A DNA stretch of 64,000 nucleotides from JALSNL01 sp036479585 (GTDB taxonomy: Bacteria > Bacteroidota > Ignavibacteria > Ignavibacteriales > Melioribacteraceae), in assembly GCA_965224785.1 (NCBI GenBank), contig OZ245062.1:3162001-3226000 (forward strand), in the 5' to 3' direction. The notes beneath the pieces are model-generated. The model was not told where the DNA came from and searched no databases. It worked only from the letters and a program-made list of their open reading frames with translations. Made by a program: the position numbers and the translations under genes. Shown piece after piece: positions 8,710 to 18,120 of the stretch; within the stretch, counting starts at the first letter, position 1; the number at the start of each line of letters is the position of its first letter.

Positions 8710-9673
8710 TCAAATCACCACTCAGGCTAGCATCATCAGTCGGATTTATTAAATCTTTTAAGTCCCACTCTTCAGAAGTTGGTGGTAAAACTTCAGGCAA
8801 TTTTGGTTCAATAAAATTATTATGATATTGAAACTGACTTGAATAATTCCATACCTTACTAACTTGACGTAACCAAATAAATATTTGTTGAAGTAAAAAC
8901 ATAATTAGGATAGTCGCTCCAGAAGTCATACCAATTGATTTTTCGATGAAATAATAAATTATGAAAAGTAAAACTGGAAATATCATGAGCATCACATATA
9001 ATGTATAAGTACTAAACAGATGTCTGACTGTAAATTTAATTGCTTGCCAAAAAGTACGAAAAACTTTTGTTGTCTCTTCAGTAACTAATTTCATTTTAGT
9101 ATAATCAGAAATAATTAATGTGAGAATTGCAAAAAATAAATGGATTACAACTCCGCCAACACCTATATAGAATAAGGATGCTTCAGATTCAACAGTTTCA
9201 AAAACTGAGCTAAAAATCATTCCAAGAGGGATATAAACTGCAAAAGCTATAATTATATTTAGAATAATTACAATTCCACTTAATCTTAAAAATCTAAAAA
9301 AGTATTTGCCACAACCTTCAAAAAAAGATTTCATAGAGAACTTGTTATTTTCATTTTGCAAAATATTAAGAATTCCTCCAGCAAAGAAAATGCTAAATAT
9401 TAAATATGCTAATCCAACCCAAAGCATTATTTGAATAAATGGTTTTATTGCATCTCCATAATTACGCATAAAGTCTTCGTAAATTGTGTAATCAAACCCA
9501 CTAACCAAAATTGAAGGCGACATTGAAAAACCAATTGCTTTTGTTAATGCAGTCTTAAAAGGAAGAGCAATCGTCATACCAATCAAAAGTGTAAAAAAGT
9601 AAATGAGAGTTGTCATCCCCAATAATGATAGGGTTTTGGTGAATCCTTGTTTGTATGATTTTATTATTTTCAT
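8702..9673 (-). CDS. Multi-pass membrane protein of unknown function
   Basis: The 323 aa protein has about six hydrophobic segments (near 15-35, 78-100, 130-155, 168-190, 222-245 and 252-270) and a hydrophilic acidic tail ending NPTDDASLSGDLIA. I see no catalytic motif and do not recognise a named family; it resembles generic DUF-type integral membrane proteins. It overlaps the downstream M6-like peptidase by 8 bases, implying translational coupling, so it might help export, anchor or regulate that protein (inference from context only). Confidence 0.7.
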   Translation of the reverse strand: MKIIKSYKQGFTKTLSLLGMTTLIYFFTLLIGMTIALPFKTALTKAIGFSMSPSILVSGFDYTIYEDFMRNYGDAIKPFIQIMLWVGLAYLIFSIFFAGGILNILQNENNKFSMKSFFEGCGKYFFRFLRLSGIVIILNIIIAFAVYIPLGMIFSSVFETVESEASLFYIGVGGVVIHLFFAILTLIISDYTKMKLVTEETTKVFRTFWQAIKFTVRHLFSTYTLYVMLMIFPVLLFIIYYFIEKSIGMTSGATILIMFLLQQIFIWLRQVSKVWNYSSQFQYHNNFIEPKLPEVLPPTSEEWDLKDLINPTDDASLSGDLIA

Positions 9674-9696
9674 TGTTTTTGCAAATATGTTAATTT

Positions 9697-9728
9697 ACTG
9701 GATTCACAGTCAGGCTGAGAATGACAAT
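9697..9728. repeat. Half copy of the TGTCATT...AATGACA repeat, family A
   Basis: ACTGGATTCACAGTCAGGCT followed by GAGAATGACAA matches the right halves of the copies at 24028-24106 and 43582-43660. The left hairpin half is missing. It lies in the 82-base gap upstream of the membrane-protein gene. Confidence 0.55.
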
Positions 9729-9755
9729 ATTTTATTTTACATTAACACTATAATT

Positions 9756-11759
9756 TTAGAATAACATTCCAAAAGACAGCATTACATTTTCAATCCAGAA
9801 TAAAAACTTTGCTGTATATTTTTGTGTAATTGTTTTATTAGGTTCAATTATTAAACTGTTGTTCTTAATATTAACATCAAGAGCAATTTTGTTTTTTGGA
9901 TCTATTTTTGCCCAAGTAACTTTAGAACTATTCTTATAGCGAAATATTTTCGTTCTTTCTTGCCCATCCCAAGTTTCTAAAATTTCTTCCCCATTCTTAA
10001 AATGAATTAAAACTTCAATAGGTAATTTTATTTCTCCAGCTCTGTGTATTATTACTTTTGAATTATATTTTTGTTTTTTATCTTCATTTATTTTATCATT
10101 ATTATTTGCTGCAATAAGTGAATCATTAAAAACTCCTTCTGCAGTACTAACAAGTCTATTTCTAATGGTTGTAACTTTATAATCACATATACCAGTTCCA
10201 TAAACTGTTTGATCAAAAAACCAATTCATATTTTTGCCAAACTTTAAGTCGTGATTTTTAGCAACAATTTCATTTACAATATTTATAAAATCTTTGCCCG
10301 TAGGATGTTTAAAACTCCATCTAGAAAAATACGATTTCATAATTTCTGTCATTGTCTTACTACCAAGCATTCGCTCTAAAGTAGTTAACCAAGTTGCAGT
10401 TTTTCTATATGTTAAATTTCCATAACCACTTGGTATTTCCCATGCAAAAGGAGAATTACTTGATATACTTGGATTTCTCATTCCAACATATCCAGACCTT
10501 GTCATTTCAAAATCACCAATATTGATGCCAAACAAATTCATCCGAGATTTTTTTTTGCCATATGTTTCACTCATAATTTTAGTTTCAAAATACTGAGTAA
10601 AACCTTCATCCAACCAAGGTTCTTCAAACTCATTAGAAGCAACCATTCCCATAAAATAATTATGAGCAACTTCATGTGCAGTTACAATTTCGCTCATTTT
10701 AATTCCATAAGGTAAATTCCAAAGACTCAAACCAGTAACTAAGGTTGGGTATTCCATTCCACCAGAACCCAATGCTCTGAAAGGTGGATCGACAATTGTT
10801 AAATTTGGATAAGGATATTTGCCAACATTTTCATCAAGATATTTTAATGAGGCTATTGCAGATTTTAAATATCTATTGGCATGCATAAAATGTTCAGGTG
10901 GTAAAAGAACTTTTACTTTAACATGCTCCCATACTTCTTCTTTACTCATAAATCTTGGGTAGGCTGTCCAAGCAAAATCTATAACATCTTCTGCATGATA
11001 ACGAAGAAACTTTGTACCATCTTCATTTTTCTTCTCGTATTCTAGAAGCCCAGTTGCTCCAACAACAAATTTTTGAGGTAGAGTTATATCAACATTATAA
11101 ACTCCAAAATCTGCATAAAATTCTGAGTTAAGATGAAACTGATGACAGTTCCATTTCCCCTTTACTGTATTTAGTTTTTCTGCACTTTCATAAACTCCAA
11201 TTTTAGGAAACCATTGCCCAACCAAATAATAATCATCTGCAAAACCTGTACGTGCAAAAATGTTAGGTAGTTTAGAAATGAAATTTATCTCTAATTTTAT
11301 TTCTTCTTTAGGAAGTAACGGCTTACTAAGTGGGACACGTATTACAGATTGGTCGTGGTGATTTGTATCATCCGGTTGAATGAACTCAATTTTATTTGTT
11401 AAATCTTCTCCATCCAATATTTTCACAGATGAAATTTTACACCATCCCCAAACATTTTCTTTGTCACCAAAGCCTCTATGCTTTCCACCCGATTCAATCA
11501 TAAATGTTGAACGATTATTTTTGAATCCATTTAGATATAGGTGAAAACGAAGTTCAGTTATTTTATCAGTTGAGGTATTTCTCCAATGTAAAACTTCCTT
11601 ACCAACTAACTTATGTTCAATGGTATCAAGAGTAACCGAGATATCATAGTTTGCAATTCTTTCGGAAAGTGGATCTGAGAATAATGGATTTTGCGAAAAA
11701 ACATTTGAGGTAAGGAAGTAAAATATAAGTACGAAAAATATTTTATGTATGCTCGTCAT
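9756..11759 (-). CDS. M1-family metallopeptidase (aminopeptidase N-like), exported
   Basis: The protein is 667 aa with a Sec signal (IFFVLIFYFLTSNVFS, cleavage near residue 22). The gluzincin site is HEVAH at 362-366 with the third zinc ligand Glu385 in WLDEGFTQYFE, exactly the HExxH-x18-E spacing. The upstream exopeptidase strand reads GGMEYP (333-338), a variant of the usual GxMEN. The N-terminal half is the beta-sandwich of M1 enzymes. It probably trims peptides in the periplasm or at the outer membrane. A hydrophobic C-terminus (AKFLFWIENVMLSFGMLF) is present. sufE lies 9 bases upstream on the same strand. Confidence 0.88.
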   Translation of the reverse strand: MTSIHKIFFVLIFYFLTSNVFSQNPLFSDPLSERIANYDISVTLDTIEHKLVGKEVLHWRNTSTDKITELRFHLYLNGFKNNRSTFMIESGGKHRGFGDKENVWGWCKISSVKILDGEDLTNKIEFIQPDDTNHHDQSVIRVPLSKPLLPKEEIKLEINFISKLPNIFARTGFADDYYLVGQWFPKIGVYESAEKLNTVKGKWNCHQFHLNSEFYADFGVYNVDITLPQKFVVGATGLLEYEKKNEDGTKFLRYHAEDVIDFAWTAYPRFMSKEEVWEHVKVKVLLPPEHFMHANRYLKSAIASLKYLDENVGKYPYPNLTIVDPPFRALGSGGMEYPTLVTGLSLWNLPYGIKMSEIVTAHEVAHNYFMGMVASNEFEEPWLDEGFTQYFETKIMSETYGKKKSRMNLFGINIGDFEMTRSGYVGMRNPSISSNSPFAWEIPSGYGNLTYRKTATWLTTLERMLGSKTMTEIMKSYFSRWSFKHPTGKDFINIVNEIVAKNHDLKFGKNMNWFFDQTVYGTGICDYKVTTIRNRLVSTAEGVFNDSLIAANNNDKINEDKKQKYNSKVIIHRAGEIKLPIEVLIHFKNGEEILETWDGQERTKIFRYKNSSKVTWAKIDPKNKIALDVNIKNNSLIIEPNKTITQKYTAKFLFWIENVMLSFGMLF

Positions 11760-11768
11760 ATAATCAAT

Positions 11769-12206
11769 TTACAAATTCTTTTCCTTTTCTGCCATTGCTT
11801 TATAAGCTATTGCAAAAAGTTGAATCTGTTTAAGCATTGCTCCCAAACCATTTTTTCGTGTTAGAGATAGATGTTTATCAATACCAATTTCACTTAGAAA
11901 GCTTGGCGGGGTTGAAAGAATTTCTGATGGAGCAAAATCGGAGTAAGCTTTTATTAAAATTGCAACAAGTCCCTTTACAATCATTGCATCACTATCACCA
12001 ATAATTATTACTTTCCCATCTTCAAGTTTAGCATTCATCCAAACTCGGGATTGACAACCATCTAATTTATACTTGGCTGTTTTAATTTTTTCTGATAGCT
12101 CAGGCAACTCTCTACCCATCTTTATTAACATGGAATATTTTTCATCCCAATCAGTAAGTTCTGAGAATTGCTTTATAATTGAATTTTGTGTTTCTGTAAT
12201 TGTCAT
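11769..12206 (-). CDS. sufE: SufE-family sulfur acceptor protein
   Basis: The protein is 145 aa, typical for SufE. It accepts persulfide sulfur from the cysteine desulfurase SufS and stimulates Fe-S cluster assembly in the cytosol. The acceptor cysteine is Cys51 in KLDGCQSRVWM, followed by the characteristic DSDAMIVKGLVAIL segment. No other suf genes are nearby. It sits 48 bases after the thioredoxin-like gene and 9 bases before the M1 peptidase gene, so it may belong to the long minus-strand series starting at the O-antigen-ligase-like gene. Confidence 0.92.
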   Translation of the reverse strand: MTITETQNSIIKQFSELTDWDEKYSMLIKMGRELPELSEKIKTAKYKLDGCQSRVWMNAKLEDGKVIIIGDSDAMIVKGLVAILIKAYSDFAPSEILSTPPSFLSEIGIDKHLSLTRKNGLGAMLKQIQLFAIAYKAMAEKEKNL

Positions 12207-12254
12207 AAAAACTTAAATGTTTGTTTTAAATAGAATTTAGGAATACTAATAAAA

Positions 12255-12752
12255 TCAATCTACTATTCTAACTAAATCTTTTTCTAAAGTTTCTTCAGGA
12301 CTCTCAATAATTCGCCCAATTTCTTTATCATCTTCATACAAAATAAATGTTGGAACAGCTTTAATATTTAAACTATCTACATCACTACTAGTCCCTTTCA
12401 TATTTCTATCAACATTTATAATTGATACTTGTTCCTTTGGAAAGTCAATGATATCAAGTATTTTTAACATTCTTGGAACTTCCCTTCTACTATCGCCACA
12501 CCAAGTTCCCATTACAATTGTTATAGATTTTTCTTTTATTTTTTCTTTGGATGATTCTAGCCTTCCATTATTTACTTCATACTTTGTATATTGTGCGTTA
12601 TACCATCCGGAAAAACTTTCATTCTGAAATGCATTTCGTGTAGTTTCTCCAATTAACATTGGGTTACCAGTTCTTAAATCTTCAACTATTTTATCCGTTT
12701 GGCTAAAACCCAAAGAGGTTATTGTTAGCAAAACTATTAGTACTATTTTCAT
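12255..12752 (-). CDS. Exported thioredoxin-fold protein with a single-cysteine CGDS site
   Basis: The 165 aa protein has a Sec signal peptide (MKIVLIVLLTITSLGFS) and a thioredoxin fold from about residue 75. The active site reads W84-C-G-D-S88, so the second cysteine of the usual CxxC is replaced by serine and it cannot form the classical disulfide. The cis-proline strand AVPTFILYED is present. Such periplasmic proteins may act as monothiol reductases or chaperones; the substrate is unknown. Its start codon overlaps the nadK stop by 4 bases (ATGA), so it is translated with nadK. Confidence 0.8.
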   Translation of the reverse strand: MKIVLIVLLTITSLGFSQTDKIVEDLRTGNPMLIGETTRNAFQNESFSGWYNAQYTKYEVNNGRLESSKEKIKEKSITIVMGTWCGDSRREVPRMLKILDIIDFPKEQVSIINVDRNMKGTSSDVDSLNIKAVPTFILYEDDKEIGRIIESPEETLEKDLVRIVD

Positions 12753-13645
12753 TTATTCCCCATTTTATTATTCGTTCTGTAATCAATTCCCCAAAATAAT
12801 TTTTTTCTTAATATCTCATAGTAATGCACTTTACTTTTATGTATTAATCTCAAATCGTGTTTGCTTTTTGTAATTTCAATTACAGCTGTCGGTTTATAAT
12901 AATTGATCCTCTGTCCATCACAAATTACTTGTATATTTTTATATGGAGAGTCTGCTTTAATTGTAACTTTCTGATAACTGGAAATCACCAATGGACGCAT
13001 AGTTAAAGTATGAGGCGAAATTGGACTTAGTGTAATTGATTCAGTTTTAGGATTTACAATTGGTCCGCCAGTTGAAAGAGAGTAACCAGTTGAACCGGTA
13101 GGAGTTGCAACAATAATTCCATCAGCAGAAAATGTTGCTACATATTCATCATCAACTTCTATTGTAATTTCAATCATCTTAGGGTAACTACCCCTATCAA
13201 TAACTACATCATTTATGGCATATAATTTCTCACTACTTTCTGATGTACAAATTGCATCGAGGGCATTTCTTTTTTCGATAACTAAGCTATTATTTTTTAG
13301 TCGTTGTATTAATTCATCAATTTCATTTAGATCAAACTCAGCAAGAAAACCTAACTTACCATAATTGAGCCCAAGCAGTGGTTTTGCTGAAAGCCTTGTA
13401 TCATAAGCTGTTTGCAAAAGTGTACCATCCCCACCAATTGAAATTACAACATCACAATTATTTGCAATTTCATTATTCTTAAATAAGGGAATCTCATTTA
13501 TTTTATGCTCTGTAATTCCCGGAATAGAATTAACTGAGTCACTCAGAATAAAATCTACATTCTCTTGAGTAAGCCGTTGCATCAGTTCGGCTAATATATT
13601 TGCCATATTCGGCTTACTACTATTTGGTATAATTCCTAAAGTCAT
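12749..13645 (-). CDS. nadK: NAD kinase
   Basis: It phosphorylates NAD+ to NADP+ in the cytosol. The diagnostic GGDGT motif lies at 71-75 in ISIGGDGTLLQTA, and the NAD-binding segment TPTGSTGYSLSTGGPI follows. I chose ATG 13645, giving 298 aa, because it starts with the family-typical MTLGIIPNSSKPN and falls 1 base after the upstream glycosyltransferase stop. A longer frame from 13720 would add 25 residues lying inside that gene and without family character. The stop overlaps the thioredoxin-like start by 4 bases. Confidence 0.95.
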   Translation of the reverse strand: MTLGIIPNSSKPNMANILAELMQRLTQENVDFILSDSVNSIPGITEHKINEIPLFKNNEIANNCDVVISIGGDGTLLQTAYDTRLSAKPLLGLNYGKLGFLAEFDLNEIDELIQRLKNNSLVIEKRNALDAICTSESSEKLYAINDVVIDRGSYPKMIEITIEVDDEYVATFSADGIIVATPTGSTGYSLSTGGPIVNPKTESITLSPISPHTLTMRPLVISSYQKVTIKADSPYKNIQVICDGQRINYYKPTAVIEITKSKHDLRLIHKSKVHYYEILRKKLFWGIDYRTNNKMGNK

Positions 13646-13646
13646 T

Positions 13647-14417
13647 TTATTTATTTCTATTTTCAAGTTCCCACAATTTACTATATTTTGTGAAAACATA
13701 AAGTGTTGAAAAACACGCAAGTATTAATCCGTGCAATCCATCTAAAAATCCTTTCCGTAAAATATACATCTTTATAAAAATAAATGGTGGTCTAATCAAT
13801 ATATCTGAAAGCTTAAATTTAGTATTTTTATTAAACAATTCACTTGCAGCTAAAGTTGTATATTTATTAAATTTTTTAAAGTAATGGTTAATAGTTGGAT
13901 CAGTAAAATGTTCTAAATCACTTTTAAGTATTCCAACTTCCCCTTTAATAACAAGGTGTTCATGCACTTCGCTATCGGAAAAATGAACTTCTGTTTTGTT
14001 AAAAAGACGAGTTACTCTTCCTGGATACCACCCACTATGCTTTATCCACTTTCCTAAAAAGCAAGCTTTTCTTGGAATAGAATAAGCTACATATTTTGGC
14101 TTAGTCTCTTTAATATTTTGAAGTTCATCTTTTAATTCATCAGTTATTTTTTCATCAGCATCAATCCACAACACCCAATTATATTTTGTTTGCTCAAGGG
14201 CAAGTTGTTTTGTCTTTGAATATCCTTGCCATTTAGCAATTATGCAATTAATTTTTTCAAAAGATTGTACAATCTCTAATGTTTTATCTGTCGAGTTCTC
14301 ATCAACGATAACAACAATATCATCAACAACTTCCAGTTGTGAAAATATACAATGAGCAATGTTTTCTTCTTCATTTTTTGCAATTACTATGGATGATATT
14401 TTAAAGTTTTCTTTCAT
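13647..14417 (-). CDS. Family 2 glycosyltransferase (LPS-core WaaE/KdtX-like)
   Basis: The 256 aa protein has the GT-A fold start SIVIAKNEEENIAHC and the metal-binding D86-A-D88 in WVLWIDADEK. The segment FLGKWIKHSGWYPGRVTRLF is typical of the WaaE/KdtX subgroup that adds glucose to lipopolysaccharide core, so it probably acts at the inner face of the cytoplasmic membrane. The C-terminal hydrophobic stretch may be a membrane contact. It overlaps the O-antigen-ligase-like gene by 4 bases and nadK follows after 1 base. The exact donor and acceptor are not predictable. Confidence 0.85.
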   Translation of the reverse strand: MKENFKISSIVIAKNEEENIAHCIFSQLEVVDDIVVIVDENSTDKTLEIVQSFEKINCIIAKWQGYSKTKQLALEQTKYNWVLWIDADEKITDELKDELQNIKETKPKYVAYSIPRKACFLGKWIKHSGWYPGRVTRLFNKTEVHFSDSEVHEHLVIKGEVGILKSDLEHFTDPTINHYFKKFNKYTTLAASELFNKNTKFKLSDILIRPPFIFIKMYILRKGFLDGLHGLILACFSTLYVFTKYSKLWELENRNK

Positions 14418-15574
14418 CTTTTTTCTTCAACCGTTATTCTATCTTCCACAACAATTAATCTTGAATAGAAAGCTAGCAAAAAGCCAAAAAGAATAGAGGG
14501 AATTATTGAATACAAAATACAGTTTGTTACACTTGACAAATATAAAGCTACTAGAGCAGCAAAAATAGGAGTCAATAGTTTAGAACTTCTTAAACCATTT
14601 CTTCTTCTTGCATACATATAAAAAACAAAGCCGGCAATGATGAGACTAATACTTAAACCAAGCACACCACTTTCAATATACATTTGTATCCATTCACTAT
14701 GCCAATTGGAAACTCCCTTATCCATTAATCTATTCCAATCGGGGAAAACACCTTTAAAGCTTCCAGGACCAAACCCCAAGAGCGGATGTTCGCCATTTAA
14801 ATTTAATGCTCCACCCCAAATTACATCTCTATTTGAGTAAGACATCGGATCATCCTTTCTAACATTAAAATAATACGAATTACTAATAATTGCCAATGAT
14901 GATATAACTGCTGTTAGCAATAGAGTTTTTATTAAACCACTAAACTTTATCTTTTTGAAAACTATTCCACCAAGAAAAAGTAACAAAGCAATTGCAATAT
15001 GAGTTCTGGCTAGAACTAAAAAAATCCCGGAGAATACAAATGCTTGTTTAATCCAAGTTTTGTTCTCCTCTCCTTCCTCTAAAGACTTAAACAATAAAAC
15101 TGCTAATACAATAGTTAAGTATGTTGCAAAAGTTGCCGGACCGGAAGTTATAGATTCTGCTCTTGGGACACCACTAATAAATTTTACAATTCCTATTACT
15201 GCTACAATTACACCCACGTTATAGAACCAGGTTATTATTTTTTTTAGGCTATCTTCACTTAATGTTTTTAAGAATAGTGAAAATGAGAAGAAAGAAAGAT
15301 AAAAATATATTTCTCTAATTAATGCCGAATAACTCTCAGACGGATTTTCAGATAAAAAGGAAGTTGTAATTCTAACTAGCAGAAAAACTAAAATTAGTTT
15401 TGCAAAGACATCAAAAGATTTTTTTTTAGATTGAAAAAAATCAAATAGAAATAACAAAAAAAGAATTGAAATGAATATTTGCAATAAGAATAATGACAAC
15501 AATATTGTGCTAACAGTCAACAATATCAAGGTCATGATAACTTTACTACTATATTTACTTTTAATTAATTCCAT
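14414..15574 (-). CDS. O-antigen ligase / polymerase-like membrane protein
   Basis: The 386 aa protein has about 10 membrane helices. The conserved periplasmic loop of the Wzy_C family is visible as NGEHPLLGFGPGSFKGVF followed by NWHSEWIQMYIESGVLGL, a ligase signature with a conserved histidine. It would join or polymerise polysaccharide on undecaprenyl or lipid A carriers at the periplasmic side. It is coupled to the GT2 gene by a 4-base overlap and preceded by an MsbA-like exporter, so the three look like an envelope glycan/lipid module. Ligase and polymerase cannot be told apart by sequence alone. Confidence 0.8.
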   Translation of the reverse strand: MELIKSKYSSKVIMTLILLTVSTILLSLFLLQIFISILFLLFLFDFFQSKKKSFDVFAKLILVFLLVRITTSFLSENPSESYSALIREIYFYLSFFSFSLFLKTLSEDSLKKIITWFYNVGVIVAVIGIVKFISGVPRAESITSGPATFATYLTIVLAVLLFKSLEEGEENKTWIKQAFVFSGIFLVLARTHIAIALLLFLGGIVFKKIKFSGLIKTLLLTAVISSLAIISNSYYFNVRKDDPMSYSNRDVIWGGALNLNGEHPLLGFGPGSFKGVFPDWNRLMDKGVSNWHSEWIQMYIESGVLGLSISLIIAGFVFYMYARRRNGLRSSKLLTPIFAALVALYLSSVTNCILYSIIPSILFGFLLAFYSRLIVVEDRITVEEKR

Positions 15575-15596
15575 AAACCTTAAATATCAAAATACT

Positions 15597-17456
15597 TTAA
15601 ATATTTCTGAACTGGAGTTCATACAATTTTTTATAGATTCCACTTTCTTCTTTAATTAGTTCGTCGTGCTTTCCTTGTTGAACAATTTTACCTTTTTCTA
15701 TTACTAGTATTTTATCTGCATTTCTAATTGTGCTAAGTCTATGAGCAATAACAAAAGTAGTTCTAGTTTTCATAAGTCTTTCAATTGCTTCTTGAACTAG
15801 AATTTCAGATTCGTTATCAAGTGCAGATGTAGCTTCATCAAAAATCATAATTGGAGGATTCTTTAACAATGCTCTTGCAATAGAAATTCTTTGTCGCTGT
15901 CCGCCAGAAAGTTTAGTTCCCTTTTCTCCAATTATAGTATCGTAACCCTTTGGTAACTCTTTGATAAATCTATGAGCATTGGCAGCTTTTGCAACTTCAA
16001 CGACTTTATCATCCGGATAATTTTCTAAACCATAAGCAATATTTGCTTTAACAGATTCGTTAAACAAAACTGTTTCTTGCGTAACAATTCCCATTAAACT
16101 TCTAAGGTCTTTAAGTTTTATACTTTTTGAATCAATATCATCAATTGATATTACACCACTTGTTGGGTCAAAAAAACGAGGTATCAAATCACTTAAAGTT
16201 GTTTTGCCTCCGCCACTACTACCTACTAACGCAATCACTTCTCCTTTAGTCGCAGTAAAATTTATACTATTTAGTACAAGTTCTTCAGAATCATCATAAC
16301 TAAAACAAACATTTTTGAATTCAATTTTGTTCTTAAACTCAGAATAATTTATTGCATTTTTTGAGTCAATAATATTTGGCTTAGTATCAAGTATTTCAAA
16401 AACTCTATCTCCAGCAGCTGATGATTCTTGAATTCGATTGTTAATTGTTCCAAGCTCTTTAATTGGTGGCATCAATTGAAATATTGCAAATAAAAATCCG
16501 AGAAACTCACTTGCTTTAATTGTATGATCTATAAGAACTAACTTTCCACCGTAGAAAATAATAACAACTCCAACCACAACACTTAAAAATTCTGTAACCG
16601 GACTTGCAACATTTCTAATCCTTATCATTCTTAAAACTAATTTGAAATATTTATATGTTTCGGAAGTGAATTTTTTATTTTCATATTCTTCTTTTCCAAA
16701 AGCTTTTACAATTTTCACTCCAGTTATTGTTTCGTGCAAAACGTTAGTTATATCTGCCATTTTACTTTGAATTATTGCACTTTGTTTACGAAGTATTAGT
16801 CCAATCCAAACAATAATTACTAACGAAAATGGCAATACAATAAATGAAAAAATTGTGAGCTCCCAACTTATTGAAATAGCAATTGCTAAAAAGACAATTA
16901 TTGTAATTGGCTCTCTAATCATATTTAGGAATACAGCAGAAATACTTGCTTGAACAACATTAACATCGTTTGTAATACGAGAAATTAAATTGCCCGTTTT
17001 TTCTTTTTTGAAAAAGCTCATTGGCAATTGATGCAAGTGAGCATAAGTTTGATTTCTTAAATCTTTAATCACCCCTTGTTCAGCATAAGCCAAAAAGTAG
17101 GCTTGTAAATATCCAAATATATTCTTGCCTAAAAATGCAAACAAGATTAGAAAACATATTTTTACTAAAACAGTTTCCGTCTCTCCACTAAAAATTAAAT
17201 TGTTAAACGCTTCTACAAAACTATCTAGTTTTGTAGATAACCAGTCAGGCAAAAAACTATCGGCAATATCAGTTTGAGGTTGGCTATTAATATTTTCTTC
17301 AATCTGTTCTTCTTGGAATAATGTACTAAGTAAAGGAATTGTTAAATATATAGACGCACCATTTAGCAGGGCAAATAGTATTGTAGAAATTACTGATAAG
17401 CCTAAATGCTTCCAATATGGTTTTACGTATGTAAGTATTCTAAAATATGTTTTCAA
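15597..17456 (-). CDS. ABC transporter, fused permease-ATPase (MsbA-like)
   Basis: The 619 aa protein is a half-transporter: six membrane helices in about residues 1-330, then one ATPase domain. Walker A is GSSGGGKTT (412-420), the signature LSGGQ is at 516-520, and Walker B is IMIFDEATSALD (536 onward). Family members flip lipid A-core, other lipids or peptides, usually as a homodimer. The neighbours (O-antigen-ligase-like, GT2) favour lipid A or glycolipid flipping. It lies 22 bases before the ligase-like gene. Confidence 0.9.
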   Translation of the reverse strand: MKTYFRILTYVKPYWKHLGLSVISTILFALLNGASIYLTIPLLSTLFQEEQIEENINSQPQTDIADSFLPDWLSTKLDSFVEAFNNLIFSGETETVLVKICFLILFAFLGKNIFGYLQAYFLAYAEQGVIKDLRNQTYAHLHQLPMSFFKKEKTGNLISRITNDVNVVQASISAVFLNMIREPITIIVFLAIAISISWELTIFSFIVLPFSLVIIVWIGLILRKQSAIIQSKMADITNVLHETITGVKIVKAFGKEEYENKKFTSETYKYFKLVLRMIRIRNVASPVTEFLSVVVGVVIIFYGGKLVLIDHTIKASEFLGFLFAIFQLMPPIKELGTINNRIQESSAAGDRVFEILDTKPNIIDSKNAINYSEFKNKIEFKNVCFSYDDSEELVLNSINFTATKGEVIALVGSSGGGKTTLSDLIPRFFDPTSGVISIDDIDSKSIKLKDLRSLMGIVTQETVLFNESVKANIAYGLENYPDDKVVEVAKAANAHRFIKELPKGYDTIIGEKGTKLSGGQRQRISIARALLKNPPIMIFDEATSALDNESEILVQEAIERLMKTRTTFVIAHRLSTIRNADKILVIEKGKIVQQGKHDELIKEESGIYKKLYELQFRNI

Positions 17457-17479
17457 AACTTTTAATAAAATTTTAATAA

Positions 17480-18118
17480 TTATAAAGGGAAAAAACTAGT
17501 AATCCAATTTACTAAATTCATAAACACTGACCATAGTGGAGAGTAAATAAACATAAATAAAATTAGAGTTCCATACATTCCTAAGGTCTGTAACTTTGCA
17601 GTATATTTGTTCGGAAATAAATCATAAATAATATGCGAGCCATCCAAAGGTGGAATGGGAAGTAAATTAAAACAGAATAAGAACACGTTAAAAATAATAC
17701 CCAGTCTTAAAATATTGTATAAAACATCAGACTGCAATAAATCTGTACTATCTAAAACTAGATAGATACCATAGATAATTATTGCAAAAATTAAGTTAGA
17801 TAAAGGTCCTGCAAAAGAAACTATTGCGTCATCCTTTAATACATTTTTAAAATTTCTTCTATCAACCGGAACTGGTTTTGCCCAACCAATTAGCATAAAC
17901 CCTGAAGTAAAAGCAATTATTGGCATAATTATACTTCCAACAAGATCAATATGTTTTAACGGATTTAAAGTTAACCGACCTTGTTTTTGAGCAGTGTCAT
18001 CTCCAAACTTATAAGCTAGTAAAGCATGTGCATATTCATGAATACTTAATGATAATAAAAATATTGGCATAAAATAAAACAGTAATATTAGCTTTTCACT
18101 AATTTGAATATCAGGCAA
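17480..18118 (-). CDS. M50 site-2-protease-family membrane peptidase
   Basis: The 212 aa protein has five or six membrane helices. The zinc site is HEYAH at 27-31 (LSIHEYAHALLAYKFGD), with the third ligand Asp159 in NLLPIPPLDGSHI. This is the compact group without PDZ domains that cleaves substrates within the membrane. The substrate is unknown. The gene starts 2 bases after the xerD stop, so the two are co-transcribed, though no functional tie is known. Confidence 0.88.
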   Translation of the reverse strand: MPDIQISEKLILLFYFMPIFLLSLSIHEYAHALLAYKFGDDTAQKQGRLTLNPLKHIDLVGSIIMPIIAFTSGFMLIGWAKPVPVDRRNFKNVLKDDAIVSFAGPLSNLIFAIIIYGIYLVLDSTDLLQSDVLYNILRLGIIFNVFLFCFNLLPIPPLDGSHIIYDLFPNKYTAKLQTLGMYGTLILFMFIYSPLWSVFMNLVNWITSFFPL

Positions 18119-18120
18119 AT

